Positions 25,956 to 35,098 of a stretch of 54,272 nt of DNA are shown piece by piece. The notes under the pieces were generated by a model, which saw only the letters and a list, made by a program, of their open reading frames with translations, made no database searches and had not been told where the DNA came from. Origin of the DNA: Paenibacillus maysiensis. GTDB taxonomy: Bacteria > Bacillota > Bacilli > Paenibacillales > Paenibacillaceae. Within the stretch, counting starts at the first letter, position 1. Each line of letters opens with the position of its first letter. The translations under genes and the position numbers were made by a program. Where the stretch lies: assembly GCF_000520815.1 (NCBI RefSeq), contig NZ_ASRY01000047.1, positions 1-54,272 on the forward strand, in the 5' to 3' direction.

Positions 25956-27161
25956 TCAATCTAGTTTAACTGGCCCATAATTCTCCAAAAGATACTGCCG
26001 TTCATCCCTGTAATTGTTCCAGAGGTGCTCTGCAAGTTCCTTATTTCCAATCCTCTCTGCTTCTTTTATCTCCACCATATAAGCTCTAAGCTCCATGATA
26101 ATCCTACTTTTGAATTCATATGTTACCTCCAAACTAGGAAATCCTTTAGCCTTATCATCAAGGAAATGTTGATACTCATGTCGCAATGCACTAATTGAAG
26201 CATCCTCATATATATTCAGTTGTCCGGGCTTGCCGGATCCTTTGGGGGCATATGCCATAATATCTCTATCCAGAATCCTAACTTCAACTCCGGCTTCTTG
26301 TGTATTTTTAATAATGTTATTCCACTCTTCTGGATGAGAAAGTCGGCCGGGGCCATATATATCCCTGAACGGGTCAGCATCATTCTTACCTAACATAGTA
26401 TCAGATAATCGATTCGAAGTCCCTTCAACTTGAATAGTAGCTCCAGATTTCACCTCGTATTTTATTGACGATCCCAATCCAATCTTGGGCTTGATTACTG
26501 AACTAACTCCTCCAAATAATCCAGCTGTACCGATCATATTAGTCCAGTGTTCCTTTGACCATGCATTGGTGGGATTAAAGGCCCCCTGGATCATACCCGT
26601 TACTCCAAATGTACCGAAATTGAGCATGTCATTCCATGAATCGTTTTGTTTAGCTGCTCGTTCCATATATCCTTGATACATTCCTTTTGGAATACCATAT
26701 GACATATAATCTAGGAAGCTCCATACCGAATCGAATTTCTTCTCATAGCGCACCGAATTGGCGGCTACAAAATCCTCACCCAGCTCGGTCAAGCTATCTG
26801 CCGATTTCTGGAACGCGTTTCGTGTATCTGGAGCAGGAACGGCACATGAATTAGGTGGAGGCGGTAAGCAACTTGCATCTATTTTCCCTGCTTCCATCAG
26901 ATCCGCTAATCTGAATTTATCCGCATGGTGACGTAACTCCCTCGCAATGGAATCCGTCAGGGTAACAAAGTCATTCATATTCTTTTGAACGCTATGAAAA
27001 TCATAGTAAAAGCGTTGCTTCGTTGTACCATCCCATGATTGTTCCATAAAAGAAATGCGCTGTGTCAATTGATTATTCATCTGATTCGCCGTTTTCTGTG
27101 CAAGCTCAAATTGCTTGGAGACAGACATCAGTTGTTCCGGTGTCACTTTAATGGTTGTCAT
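25956..27161 (-). CDS. WXG100-type polymorphic toxin with C-terminal zincin (HExxH) domain
   Basis: This 401-residue protein begins with a WXG100-like helical hairpin: TPEQLMSVSKQFELAQ, a variant WDG turn at residues 43-45 (SWDGTT), then a second helix to about residue 85. A Pro/Cys-rich linker follows at 97-112. Residues 180-220 hold a hydrophobic glycine-rich stretch with FNPTNAWSKEHW, resembling pre-toxin regions. The C-terminal domain carries HEYQH at 328-332 and a downstream MELRAY with Glu357, a plausible third zinc ligand, so a metallopeptidase toxin is inferred. WXG100 proteins are exported by the type VII (YukB/EssC) system, which is not in this window. A probable immunity gene follows. 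Confidence 0.82.
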   Translation of the reverse strand: MTTIKVTPEQLMSVSKQFELAQKTANQMNNQLTQRISFMEQSWDGTTKQRFYYDFHSVQKNMNDFVTLTDSIARELRHHADKFRLADLMEAGKIDASCLPPPPNSCAVPAPDTRNAFQKSADSLTELGEDFVAANSVRYEKKFDSVWSFLDYMSYGIPKGMYQGYMERAAKQNDSWNDMLNFGTFGVTGMIQGAFNPTNAWSKEHWTNMIGTAGLFGGVSSVIKPKIGLGSSIKYEVKSGATIQVEGTSNRLSDTMLGKNDADPFRDIYGPGRLSHPEEWNNIIKNTQEAGVEVRILDRDIMAYAPKGSGKPGQLNIYEDASISALRHEYQHFLDDKAKGFPSLEVTYEFKSRIIMELRAYMVEIKEAERIGNKELAEHLWNNYRDERQYLLENYGPVKLD

Positions 27162-27472
27162 AATTTACCTCGGTTCAGGTTCGTTATGACATGATAGCAT
27201 TATTCAAATTCATGGAAAACCGTCTCAATTCCTAATTGTTATAAGAAAAATACATCTTTTTGCCTGTATCAAAAGACTCAGTCCCGAGTATCAGCAAATC
27301 GTCATTCACACGTTCTTTTCACAAGAAGAATGAGTAATCGAAGACTAATCCATTTACCGTCGCAAGTATTGAGAAAAAGTTTACCGTCAATGAGTCTTCC
27401 GGTTTTGTACATAGATAAGCTCCTTTACGGAATAGAGGGATTGTTGATATCTTCTATTCGTTTATGTACTTC
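27162..27472. other. 311-base non-coding gap between the toxin and the unknown gene
   Basis: AT-rich. It should contain the toxin promoter; a weak TTGAGA with GAATAA at 17 bases can be drawn on the minus strand near 27190-27225. No gene, strong hairpin or repeat was recognised. Confidence 0.5.
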
Positions 27473-28123
27473 TCAAAGGAAAGACAGACTTGTTTCATCC
27501 TCAGCACGTTCTATCGCCTGAATCAAAGTCATCAAAGGTTTTTCAAGTTTATATTGAATGGCTTTTTCACACGTACCACCAGCAGTTTCCCACTCCCAAA
27601 ACGCAATAATGTCCACGGGTTCAAGGAAATATAAAGTTAAGGCATTCACTGGATTTACAGTGTACAGTTTCATAAATTCCTCGTCTGAAAGTTGATTATA
27701 CGTAAGATATTGCTCTTGCATCGCGCGTAAAAGAAGAAGTGTACTTTCTTCGTTCACATTAACCATTCGATTAACAAAGTCATTTCGTCTTTCAACTGTA
27801 TTCAGTATAATTTGTATAGCATTTCGAGTACGGGAAGCATCAGAAGTAATACTAAGCATATTAATTAGATCATTAGTAGTGAGATCAGAATTATATGGGG
27901 CTTGCTCAATAATATATGTCCATTTATCGTCACATCCATTTTGAAATACTCGAATAGCGTCTGAAACGTTATAGCCAATCGTTTGCCATTTTCGATTAAG
28001 CACGTCCATAATGTGGTAATAATACAACTCTGTTTCTTCACTACTTATTTCTTGTCCCCAAACTTGTCGAATGCGAATAATGTTTTTAATTTCTTGTTTG
28101 TTGAATTTATATCTTGTAATCAT
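27473..28123 (-). CDS. Unrecognised 216-residue protein in AT-rich island
   Basis: I do not recognise this family. The protein is soluble-looking, helix-rich and acidic, with many Asn/Ile/Gln, no signal peptide, no membrane segment and no Cys pair. The only landmarks are QVWGQEISSEETELYYYHIMD near residue 25 (in part), YFLEPVDIIAFWEWE near 175 and a C-terminal IERAEDETSL. The ATG at 28123 has GGAG nine bases ahead; the ATG three codons upstream touches that site. Base use matches the toxin region rather than the flanking chromosome. It could be another immunity or effector accessory gene, but there is no direct evidence. Confidence 0.72.
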   Translation of the reverse strand: MITRYKFNKQEIKNIIRIRQVWGQEISSEETELYYYHIMDVLNRKWQTIGYNVSDAIRVFQNGCDDKWTYIIEQAPYNSDLTTNDLINMLSITSDASRTRNAIQIILNTVERRNDFVNRMVNVNEESTLLLLRAMQEQYLTYNQLSDEEFMKLYTVNPVNALTLYFLEPVDIIAFWEWETAGGTCEKAIQYKLEKPLMTLIQAIERAEDETSLSFL

Positions 28124-28145
28124 AAGTATCATCTCCAGTTCTATT

Positions 28146-28230
28146 CTGGTAAAATGGGCATAGCAAAGCTAGGGTGCTGTACATCATTTTTTTAGGATGA
28201 TATGATATAGCTTAGCTTTGTTTCACCAGT
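28146..28230. repeat. Long imperfect inverted repeat upstream of the unknown gene
   Basis: Outer arms CTGGT/ACCAG and GCAAAGCTA (about 28162-28170) versus TAGCTTTG (28213-28220) enclose a second pairing of ATCAT with ATGAT around a T-rich loop. The whole is about 85 bases long, with mismatches in the middle. It could be a leader hairpin or a small mobile (MITE-like) element; no target duplication was identified. Confidence 0.5.
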
Positions 28231-28398
28231 TTCTCTTTAAAACACTTTTTTTCACTTTGTCGCATATATTTACGACTTATTATAAATGATGTCACCAACC
28301 TTTTTATTATTCAACTGTTTTCGCGTAATTATTTCCGACTTGTTGGAATTATATCATATTTTTTTATGTTACCTGGTACTAAATAAGGAGAATGATAA

Positions 28399-28623
28399 AT
28401 GATTAGTTTTGAACCATTACAAATAACTTTAATTAAAAAGAAAATCTCTAAAATGGAGTTTATAAAACTAATGAATATTTCCCCGTCAACTGCCGCTAAA
28501 ATGTGGCGTAACGAGTACATAGCTATGAAAATTATCGACGATATATGTAACAAGCTAGAATGTAATTTGACAGATGTCATTGAACATACTCCAGATGATA
28601 AATTGAATCAAAATACTCAATAG
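28399..28623 (+). CDS. Small Cro/C1-type (XRE) helix-turn-helix regulator
   Basis: This 74-residue protein is little more than a Cro-like domain: KKKISKMEFIKLMNISPSTAAKMWRNEYIAMKIIDDICNKLECNLTDVIEH (in part), with the usual ISPST helix turn and the C-terminal LECNLTDVI signature. It resembles the YozG-type stand-alone regulators. An AAGGAG site lies ahead. It lies at the boundary between the AT-rich island and the Tad operon, convergent with the latter. The target is unknown. Confidence 0.85.
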   Translation: MISFEPLQITLIKKKISKMEFIKLMNISPSTAAKMWRNEYIAMKIIDDICNKLECNLTDVIEHTPDDKLNQNTQ

Positions 28624-28640
28624 CTCCCCCCAACTTAAAC

Positions 28641-28684
28641 GTCAAAAAGAAGCCCAATACATTAAACGGGCTTCTTTTTTTCTA
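28641..28684. terminator. Bidirectional terminator between XRE gene and Tad operon
   Basis: AAAAAGAAGCCC pairs with GGGCTTCTTTTT around a 12-base loop, with T runs on both strands. It ends the plus-strand XRE gene and the minus-strand Tad operon. Confidence 0.92.
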
Positions 28685-28711
28685 TACACACATAAATAAA
28701 CTACCCTTCAC

Positions 28712-30514
28712 TCAAGAGGCATTGGAAGAAGATTTAAAAGATTCCAGCCGATAAGTATAGGATACTCCGGCTATTTTAAAAGTGTCTCCGTCCTTCATTG
28801 CATACTCCTTGTATGGCACCATTGGCTCTCCGTTCAGAACGGTTCCGTTCGTCGAGGACAAATCCTTGACAATGTGACCTTGCCCTTCTGCATCAATACA
28901 AAGCTCAATATGAGAACGGGACGCTCCCTCCGTATGCTCCACAAACTGTACCAATTGTGGCTCTCTTCCGATGAAGAAGCTGCCTGCAACAAATTGATCC
29001 GGCTGCAATCGAATGTGCTCGGCCGCTCCACTTCCCGGTGGCTTGCGCTCCAGACAGGCAATCGGTGATTGCTGAACGTGTGGAATATGTACCCCTTGAT
29101 CTGCACGAAGCAGCACAGTTTCTTGCCTTGATGTAGCATTTAGCAGCTCCGTCACACCAGACAGCGACTTATAATATGCCTCGCTGGTATCACTCGCTTC
29201 CAAATCATTTCTCCGATCCGCACCTATCCCCTGTGGCTTGTGCAAGTCGTGAAGTGCAGAAGCTTTACCTCTTTCTCCCGCATTCTGGCTACCCATATTT
29301 TCGGACTCCGGGTCAGGAAAAGACCATCGCCAGCTTTCCTGTCCTTGATCACCTGAATTGGAAGAGTGCTTATCCCTATTCTGACTCCCTGCTACGAATC
29401 CGGTCAGCTTATCGACTTGATAACGGTCATTTTTCCGCTGTGCAGGAGAAGCGCCAAGCCATTCCGAATCTAGCACAGGGACTGAATCGGCATAGATAGG
29501 AGACGAAGCGCCCTTGCGTCCCCATTTCCCCGTCCAGCTCATATAAGCAACGGCTGCGAGTACCAAGGTCAGCACAACGGAAATAACGAGCTGCACCGTA
29601 TCTGGATGGTCCAGATAAATATAGCGCCACACGATAGCCGAAGCGAGAAGACAGCCTAAAGCAATGTACGTTTTATACTTCTGCAACGCAGGCTCCGTTT
29701 CTTCTATTTCTACATCTGCCTCATCATTCTCCTGGGGCTTTACGGACGGCTTGAGCCGATTGATCCGTTTAAGGTCCTGAATCTCCTGAAGCGTCTCCTG
29801 ATCCTCATGCATTTTTTTCTGAGATCTCTGGCTCCTTGAGGCGAAAAATTTAGATTCTTCTCCTTGAACTCCCATTCGAACACGGGTATCTCTGCTGCTT
29901 CCTTCTCCATCTTCACTTTGAGGGCTAAAGCTGTCTGCGCCGACCGTCATCCCTTGCAACAGTAGCTCCCTCAACGCTCTCGGATCAAATTCATTCTTGT
30001 CGCACAGTTCAAATATGCGCTGCATATGGTCCCCTTGAAAATGAACCACATGTGTCATCAAGCGAATAACCAATTGCTTAAATTGGCTCCCAGCCTGTCC
30101 TTCATACAGTACACCCTGCAAAGGAACATAGGTTAAACTGACGTTTTCCCTTGAGCCTGAACCGCTCATAAAAATATAATCCTCATGCAAAATAAATTGG
30201 CGCATATCCAACATATACTGCGGACTACGATGGAGGGCATCCGCCACTTCAAAAAGAATCCGGTAGAAATCGGAGGTCGACACTCCTCCTCCCTTCCATA
30301 TCTGAGACAGCATACGTTGACCCGAAATATCGTAGTGCAGCTCCACCTGAAAATCGACGTCCTTGATTCTCAGCTCCAGAAGACCGGGAATCCGATTGCC
30401 AGTCATCATTCCGGTTTGCACGGAATTTAAATCATCGGTCTTAAGCCCGCCTTCCTTGTTCAAAATCATAAATGTCCCGCCGTTGCGGGCAAAATCCCTG
30501 CTTAAACCAAACAA
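28712..30514 (-). CDS. FHA-domain membrane protein of the Tad pilus operon
   Basis: This protein of 600 residues has an N-terminal soluble domain of about 180 residues (DUF6382-like by memory), a charged linker, two adjacent membrane segments around residues 280-330, a long Ser/Gln-rich linker and a C-terminal FHA domain of about 90 residues with GREPQLVQF, SRSHIEL and STNGTVLNGE. FHA domains bind phosphothreonine, so the pilus machine may be tied to Ser/Thr kinase signalling (inference). The start is a TTG at 30514 with GGAGG seven bases ahead; the ATG nearby is out of frame. It is the last gene of the operon. Confidence 0.85.
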   Translation of the reverse strand: MFGLSRDFARNGGTFMILNKEGGLKTDDLNSVQTGMMTGNRIPGLLELRIKDVDFQVELHYDISGQRMLSQIWKGGGVSTSDFYRILFEVADALHRSPQYMLDMRQFILHEDYIFMSGSGSRENVSLTYVPLQGVLYEGQAGSQFKQLVIRLMTHVVHFQGDHMQRIFELCDKNEFDPRALRELLLQGMTVGADSFSPQSEDGEGSSRDTRVRMGVQGEESKFFASRSQRSQKKMHEDQETLQEIQDLKRINRLKPSVKPQENDEADVEIEETEPALQKYKTYIALGCLLASAIVWRYIYLDHPDTVQLVISVVLTLVLAAVAYMSWTGKWGRKGASSPIYADSVPVLDSEWLGASPAQRKNDRYQVDKLTGFVAGSQNRDKHSSNSGDQGQESWRWSFPDPESENMGSQNAGERGKASALHDLHKPQGIGADRRNDLEASDTSEAYYKSLSGVTELLNATSRQETVLLRADQGVHIPHVQQSPIACLERKPPGSGAAEHIRLQPDQFVAGSFFIGREPQLVQFVEHTEGASRSHIELCIDAEGQGHIVKDLSSTNGTVLNGEPMVPYKEYAMKDGDTFKIAGVSYTYRLESFKSSSNAS

Positions 30515-30579
30515 TTCATGACCTCCTTAGCATTTTCCCGATCCCCGTGAGTACCATCATATCTACCCAACTGCGTAAG

Positions 30580-31092
30580 TTATGGCAAAAAATAAAGATA
30601 AGCACTGATCGCTCCCGGAATGACGGCGGTCATAAAAGGAAATCTGAGGTGTGCTTCCCTCCCGTTTGTCAGCGCCTTGCCGCTGCGAAACAGAAAGAAT
30701 CCTCCTAGATTAAAAGCCACACGCCGCAATCTCATGATGGTTTCCCGTCTCCACAGCAGGATCACCAAACCAATAATACCCGCGAAAAAAATCGAATAGA
30801 GAGCCGATTGCCATGCAAAAGCGGCCCCCGTCCATGCTCCGATCAAGCCAAACAGCTTCACATCGCCAGCACCTACAGCTCCCATCCAGTACAGAATCAA
30901 CATGAAGCCAAATCCCGTACCCACTCCAGCCGCTGCAAATAAAAATCCATGCCAGCCCCCAAACACCGTATTAAACAGCAAGCCCACCGCCATGCCGGGC
31001 ATCGTAAGCTTGTTAGGAATTTTCATACTACGTAAATCCGTGACCAGCGCAATCGCCAGCAAAACACCACATACGATATACATCCACGTCAA
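30580..31092 (-). CDS. tadV: Prepilin peptidase, TadV/CpaA type (A24 family)
   Basis: This 170-residue membrane protein has the two catalytic Asp motifs: TDLRSMKIPN near the N-terminus and GAVGAGDVKLFG in the middle. It lacks the N-terminal methylase domain of PilD, as in TadV. It would cleave and mature the Flp pilin. The start is a TTG at 31092 with AAGGGGGG ahead; the frame stays open to an ATG at 31176, but no ribosome site supports that one. Confidence 0.85.
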   Translation of the reverse strand: MTWMYIVCGVLLAIALVTDLRSMKIPNKLTMPGMAVGLLFNTVFGGWHGFLFAAAGVGTGFGFMLILYWMGAVGAGDVKLFGLIGAWTGAAFAWQSALYSIFFAGIIGLVILLWRRETIMRLRRVAFNLGGFFLFRSGKALTNGREAHLRFPFMTAVIPGAISAYLYFLP

Positions 31093-31185
31093 TGCAATTC
31101 CCCCCTTAATGATAAGCACGAAGCGTTTCAAACCTTTTCCATCGTTATTTTCTCTATCTATTCGCATCGTTCCCATATATCCGTG

Positions 31186-32205
31186 CTATGGCGAACCATC
31201 CGTGTTCCTCTCCCCGTCGGTCGTCTTCTCTACCGAAAATGGAACCTCGATACGTTGTCCATCGTCCGTTTCGATCACAAAGCTCCATTGACCAGGTGTC
31301 GTGTTTGTACCTACAAACCAGTTCCATTCAATAATCCCGTCCGCATCGGCAGAGGTCCAGCCCAAGTGTTGAGCCGTGCTTTGGCCCGACTTATAAAGTA
31401 CAGAAAGATTAGCTGACGTTCCGGGTTCCACTTTGGCCTTGATCAAGTTATATACACCCTTCACGGCAGGCTCAGGCTTGGCAAGCAACTGTATGGAACC
31501 CCTGGCATCCTTAACCGCTGTAGCATCTCCTGTACCTGCTCCCTCTCCCGTATCACCGATCCAAAGACGTTCCTCTGCCGCCGCCTGAAGCACAATGCTA
31601 CGATACAGAAAGGGAACCTTCATCGGCAGCTCATAAGACAACTCCACCCTAAAATAAGGGTCCTTATTTCCCGTAAGAGACGGCACATGCACGTTCGTTA
31701 CATGTATACGGTCATACTCCAGAATGCTGTCCTCTATAAAAGGCTTTAACAGCGGCTTTAGAACAGGATCAAGCGCGGCTTCTGTCAAGCGCCCACGTAG
31801 CTCCTCCATGGGCTTTTTTCCCCCCTGCACAGCGCTTTCCACCCAATCACCGATGGGAGGTGGCAGCTGGGCAGCGAATTGGCTTGCATATTCACTCACA
31901 GATAACTTGGGCAGCTCATCCAGCGGCTGGCGGACTGCATCTATTTTCGCAGACGCCGCATCCACCGCCAGAGATACCGGATAGATTTTAGCCGAAACCT
32001 GTTTAACCGCTTCTGAAGCGGTGGTCTGCAAGGCAGTAGATACCAGCGTCATCTGTACCATATAAATTAGAAAAATAATAAAAAATAGAAACAACGGCAA
32101 CACTAGCGACGCCTCTAAAACGATACTCCCTTGTTCACGGCGACTCCGTCCACCAATCCGCTGTAAATACCGATTAATAAGAAAAATGCGCTGTTTTCGT
32201 AACAT
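31186..32205 (-). CDS. TadE-like pilus assembly protein with C-terminal extracytoplasmic domain
   Basis: This 339-residue protein has the TadE signature EQGSIVLEASLVLPLFLFF, with the conserved Glu four to five residues into a single membrane helix, as in pseudopilins cleaved by TadV. A long outside region follows, ending in a probable beta-sandwich of about 90 residues (VYNLIKAKVEPGTSANLSV onward). ATG at 32205; it overlaps the upstream gene by 32 bases. It is one of three TadE/TadG-like proteins in the operon, probably minor components of the fibre or its base. Confidence 0.85.
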   Translation of the reverse strand: MLRKQRIFLINRYLQRIGGRSRREQGSIVLEASLVLPLFLFFIIFLIYMVQMTLVSTALQTTASEAVKQVSAKIYPVSLAVDAASAKIDAVRQPLDELPKLSVSEYASQFAAQLPPPIGDWVESAVQGGKKPMEELRGRLTEAALDPVLKPLLKPFIEDSILEYDRIHVTNVHVPSLTGNKDPYFRVELSYELPMKVPFLYRSIVLQAAAEERLWIGDTGEGAGTGDATAVKDARGSIQLLAKPEPAVKGVYNLIKAKVEPGTSANLSVLYKSGQSTAQHLGWTSADADGIIEWNWFVGTNTTPGQWSFVIETDDGQRIEVPFSVEKTTDGERNTDGSP

Positions 32206-34390
32206 AGTACACACTTCCCTTAATGCTTTCGCCTTCCTCTGAGGCAGTGCCCAGCATCTTCATCACCCCAGGTAAAAACCACAGCCGCATCCCATTCTTA
32301 ACCTCGCCCCTTGCATACGTTTGCCGTTCAGCAGGATTGACATCTGTATTCAGACGGATCAGGGCCAGCATACGGGACATTTTCCGTTCATTATTGCTAT
32401 GGAGCATGAGGAACAATCTCAAATGATCCTTATACGTCATTCGAAATTTCAGAAAATCAGACAAAGGCACATACCCCTTCTGGGCCAGCATAATCATATC
32501 TTCAATCGCCTTCTCTACCCCATATAAAAGAGCTGCCGCCAAAACGACCAACGGATTGCCCTTGGAGCTATTTTTGACCAAACCCTCCATCGTGCGAATG
32601 GCCAGCCTCATAGCAAAAATCTCGCCATAAGCGGAGGCCAGGTTTCCAGTCGGATTATGGAAACCGTACAGAATGTACTCGACCTCCTGATTATTCAGCT
32701 CCAGTTGATCTCCCAAAATTTGCGCTGTATTTCCCACCCTCCCACCTGATCCGGCTAAACTGCCAAATCGGCTAAAATCCACGTGGTTAAAGTAAGAAAG
32801 CGCATATTCATTCTGGAAAAATTCATCCCCCAGTTGCGTCAGCAAGCCGGATGCCGCCCCGTATAGACCATCCATACTGTCCATGGAAGCTCCTGCCGCA
32901 TCATAGGTATCATAGGACAAATCAGCGGATACAGACGGGCTGGATGCAGACTGGTTAAAAGAGATACTTTCATTGTAATACTGCTCCAGCTTTTGAAATG
33001 GTCCGGCACTTTGTGTACCTTTGGAAAGCATTTCAATGATCTGATAGGCTTGCTTGAGCTTGCTCTTCGCCTCTTTTTCCATTTTCTTGCGTTCTTTATC
33101 AGGTCCACGTCGCGTGTCCATTGCTCTGGCTTCACCATCGAGTACATTAGAAGGTCCTGACCAGGCATATGCATTCAAATATTGATCCATTTCCTTGAGC
33201 GTTGAGATCACTTCTTGTCTGAACATATCTGTATTGAGATTCGGATCTGTATAAAAGGATAATGTGCGGATCATACTCGTTAATCTGTTGTTAACCGTAC
33301 GAATAGCTATTCGTTGCTTTTCTATATTCGCTTCCATCTGATCAAATTCCTTATCTGGAATCAATAAATCGTCAGCCTTCTGCCTTGCGCTTCCTACAGA
33401 CGGATCAGCACTGGAGCTCCCTCCACTCGGAGTAGGGGCTGCGGAAACCTCATCATACCCTGCATTGGCAGCCCTCTGTTTATATTGAGCAATGACTAGA
33501 CGCATCTCTTCGTTAATTTGCCTGGCTTCATTCAGCGGCTCCTTAGCCTCTACAAGCAGCTCATCATGCTCTTTTCCTACCTTGGTCATGGCTTGACCCA
33601 GACGATCAAGTGCCGATCTCGCCCTGCTCGCATATTTCTCGATCTGCATGATTTTAACGTCGTCTACACTCTTTTTATTATCCTCATACACATGCACGTA
33701 ATGCTTATATTGGGCAGCAATATCGGCTACAACCTCAAGGGAATCCCAAATATACTGATTAGGAATATACGCGCCCCTCTGTTTAATGATCCGTTTGCGA
33801 ACCTCTTCCATATAAGCTCCTGCCTCACGCTGCTTTTCCAGCATGTCATCCAGCTTGGACTCACGTTTGTCATACAGCTTTTGCAGCCGTTTCAGCAAAT
33901 CAACCGTATGCGAGGCCTCTTTCATGTTCTGAGAGAGCGGCTTCAGCTTTTCCAGCACTTCCACTGTAAAATCGACAGGCGCTTTATACTTCATTTCTTC
34001 ACGAATCTGCTCGTTAAATATGGCATATTTACCAAGCTCTCTTTCCATGTGCAAAGAGCTTGAATCCAGCTTCGTATTCATAAGCGGCAGTGTGTTTGCA
34101 TGCGGTGTACGCTTGGCGCTGTCGTTCAGCACTTTGACCATAATTTGCTCTCCACTGCTCTCACCATAGGCAAACAGACCGTAATCCTGTTGCAATGCCG
34201 GATCATAGGCAGACATAACTGAACGAACTGCCGCATGGGTCAACCGTTCGGTTTGCACATGCAGCGCGGCAATTCGTGCATAATCAATAAAAACAGCAAT
34301 AAAGCCAAACATGACCGCTAAAATCAGAATCAAAAAGACCGTGACGGCTCCTAGCTCGCTATCCTTAGCATTACGTCCTTTTCCAAACAC
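32174..34390 (-). CDS. Large TadG-like protein with coiled coils
   Basis: This 738-residue protein has an N-terminal GAVTVFLILILAVMFGFIAVFIDYAR membrane helix (in part) of the TadG/DUF5702 style, then QDYGLFAYG, and long charged heptad-rich stretches at about 130-300 and 340-390 that read as coiled coil (KRLQKLYDKRESKLDDMLEKQ, in part). The C-terminal half (MLAQKGYVPLSDFLKFRMTYKDHLRLFL region, in part) is compact and conserved-looking. It is probably anchored in the membrane with the bulk outside. It is much longer than classical TadG. ATG at 34390 in the middle of the operon. Confidence 0.82.
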   Translation of the reverse strand: MFGKGRNAKDSELGAVTVFLILILAVMFGFIAVFIDYARIAALHVQTERLTHAAVRSVMSAYDPALQQDYGLFAYGESSGEQIMVKVLNDSAKRTPHANTLPLMNTKLDSSSLHMERELGKYAIFNEQIREEMKYKAPVDFTVEVLEKLKPLSQNMKEASHTVDLLKRLQKLYDKRESKLDDMLEKQREAGAYMEEVRKRIIKQRGAYIPNQYIWDSLEVVADIAAQYKHYVHVYEDNKKSVDDVKIMQIEKYASRARSALDRLGQAMTKVGKEHDELLVEAKEPLNEARQINEEMRLVIAQYKQRAANAGYDEVSAAPTPSGGSSSADPSVGSARQKADDLLIPDKEFDQMEANIEKQRIAIRTVNNRLTSMIRTLSFYTDPNLNTDMFRQEVISTLKEMDQYLNAYAWSGPSNVLDGEARAMDTRRGPDKERKKMEKEAKSKLKQAYQIIEMLSKGTQSAGPFQKLEQYYNESISFNQSASSPSVSADLSYDTYDAAGASMDSMDGLYGAASGLLTQLGDEFFQNEYALSYFNHVDFSRFGSLAGSGGRVGNTAQILGDQLELNNQEVEYILYGFHNPTGNLASAYGEIFAMRLAIRTMEGLVKNSSKGNPLVVLAAALLYGVEKAIEDMIMLAQKGYVPLSDFLKFRMTYKDHLRLFLMLHSNNERKMSRMLALIRLNTDVNPAERQTYARGEVKNGMRLWFLPGVMKMLGTASEEGESIKGSVYYVTKTAHFSY

Positions 34391-34429
34391 TTGCTTCCTC
34401 CCTTCCAGTCCATTCGTGTTCTCCGCTTC

Positions 34430-35098
34430 TTACGGACCGTTCTGTCCATATTGCGTTAATACTTGTCCTGCAACTGCCGGATTTATCTTTTCACCTGAGC
34501 CTCTGCCCATAAATTTTGCTCCGTAATATCGAACCAGCTCTACCGTGCGAATCCATTCCACAGGCTCTACCACACCCGAGCTCATCGTCCCCTGCAAATC
34601 TGTCTGATCCAGAAACTGATTCAGCAAAGGTACCTTCACCATTTTATTCAGCTCTGTCGTCACCTTGCGGCTGGTCAGGCTGTTCTCATATGCCATCTGT
34701 CCCTGCATACCGGCGGGCATACCTCTTTCGGCATTGGACAGCTTCTGAGCAGGCAAATCGCCTCCCCCACCGCCACCGGGCACCTGCACACTTACCTGAT
34801 TATTGGCTCCAGCCCACCCAAACAAAGCACCCAGCATAACATCATCCTTCAAGCGCCAATAGAGCGAATCCCGTTGTCCTTGGGCAAAAGCGCCTGTACG
34901 CGGTTCCTTTAAGCTGTTGTCCCAGCTATAAGCGGCTCGTTCCGAAGCCGTAGAAGCGACCTGCACCAAGATGGATTTTTGATATATGTACAGGCAAAAA
35001 AATAACATCACAAAAATGACCAGCAACAGTATGGGAAAGACGAGGGAAGCTTCCAATGAGAAGCTCCCGTCCTCTTTGTGTGCCAAATTGCGCAGCAT
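34430..35098 (-). CDS. TadE-like pseudopilin
   Basis: This 222-residue protein has the TadE start KEDGSFSLEASLVFPILLLVIFVM (in part): a Gly-containing cleavage region, conserved Glu and one membrane helix, followed by an extracytoplasmic domain with a Gly-rich patch (PGGGGGGDLPAQ). Its ATG touches the stop of flp, so the two are coupled. It is a probable minor pilin processed by TadV. Confidence 0.85.
   Translation of the reverse strand: MLRNLAHKEDGSFSLEASLVFPILLLVIFVMLFFCLYIYQKSILVQVASTASERAAYSWDNSLKEPRTGAFAQGQRDSLYWRLKDDVMLGALFGWAGANNQVSVQVPGGGGGGDLPAQKLSNAERGMPAGMQGQMAYENSLTSRKVTTELNKMVKVPLLNQFLDQTDLQGTMSSGVVEPVEWIRTVELVRYYGAKFMGRGSGEKINPAVAGQVLTQYGQNGP

Noticed and set aside
33518..34063. 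181-codon open frame opposite the TadG-like gene
   Set aside because: Shadow of the coiled-coil coding region, which by codon pattern yields long antisense frames.
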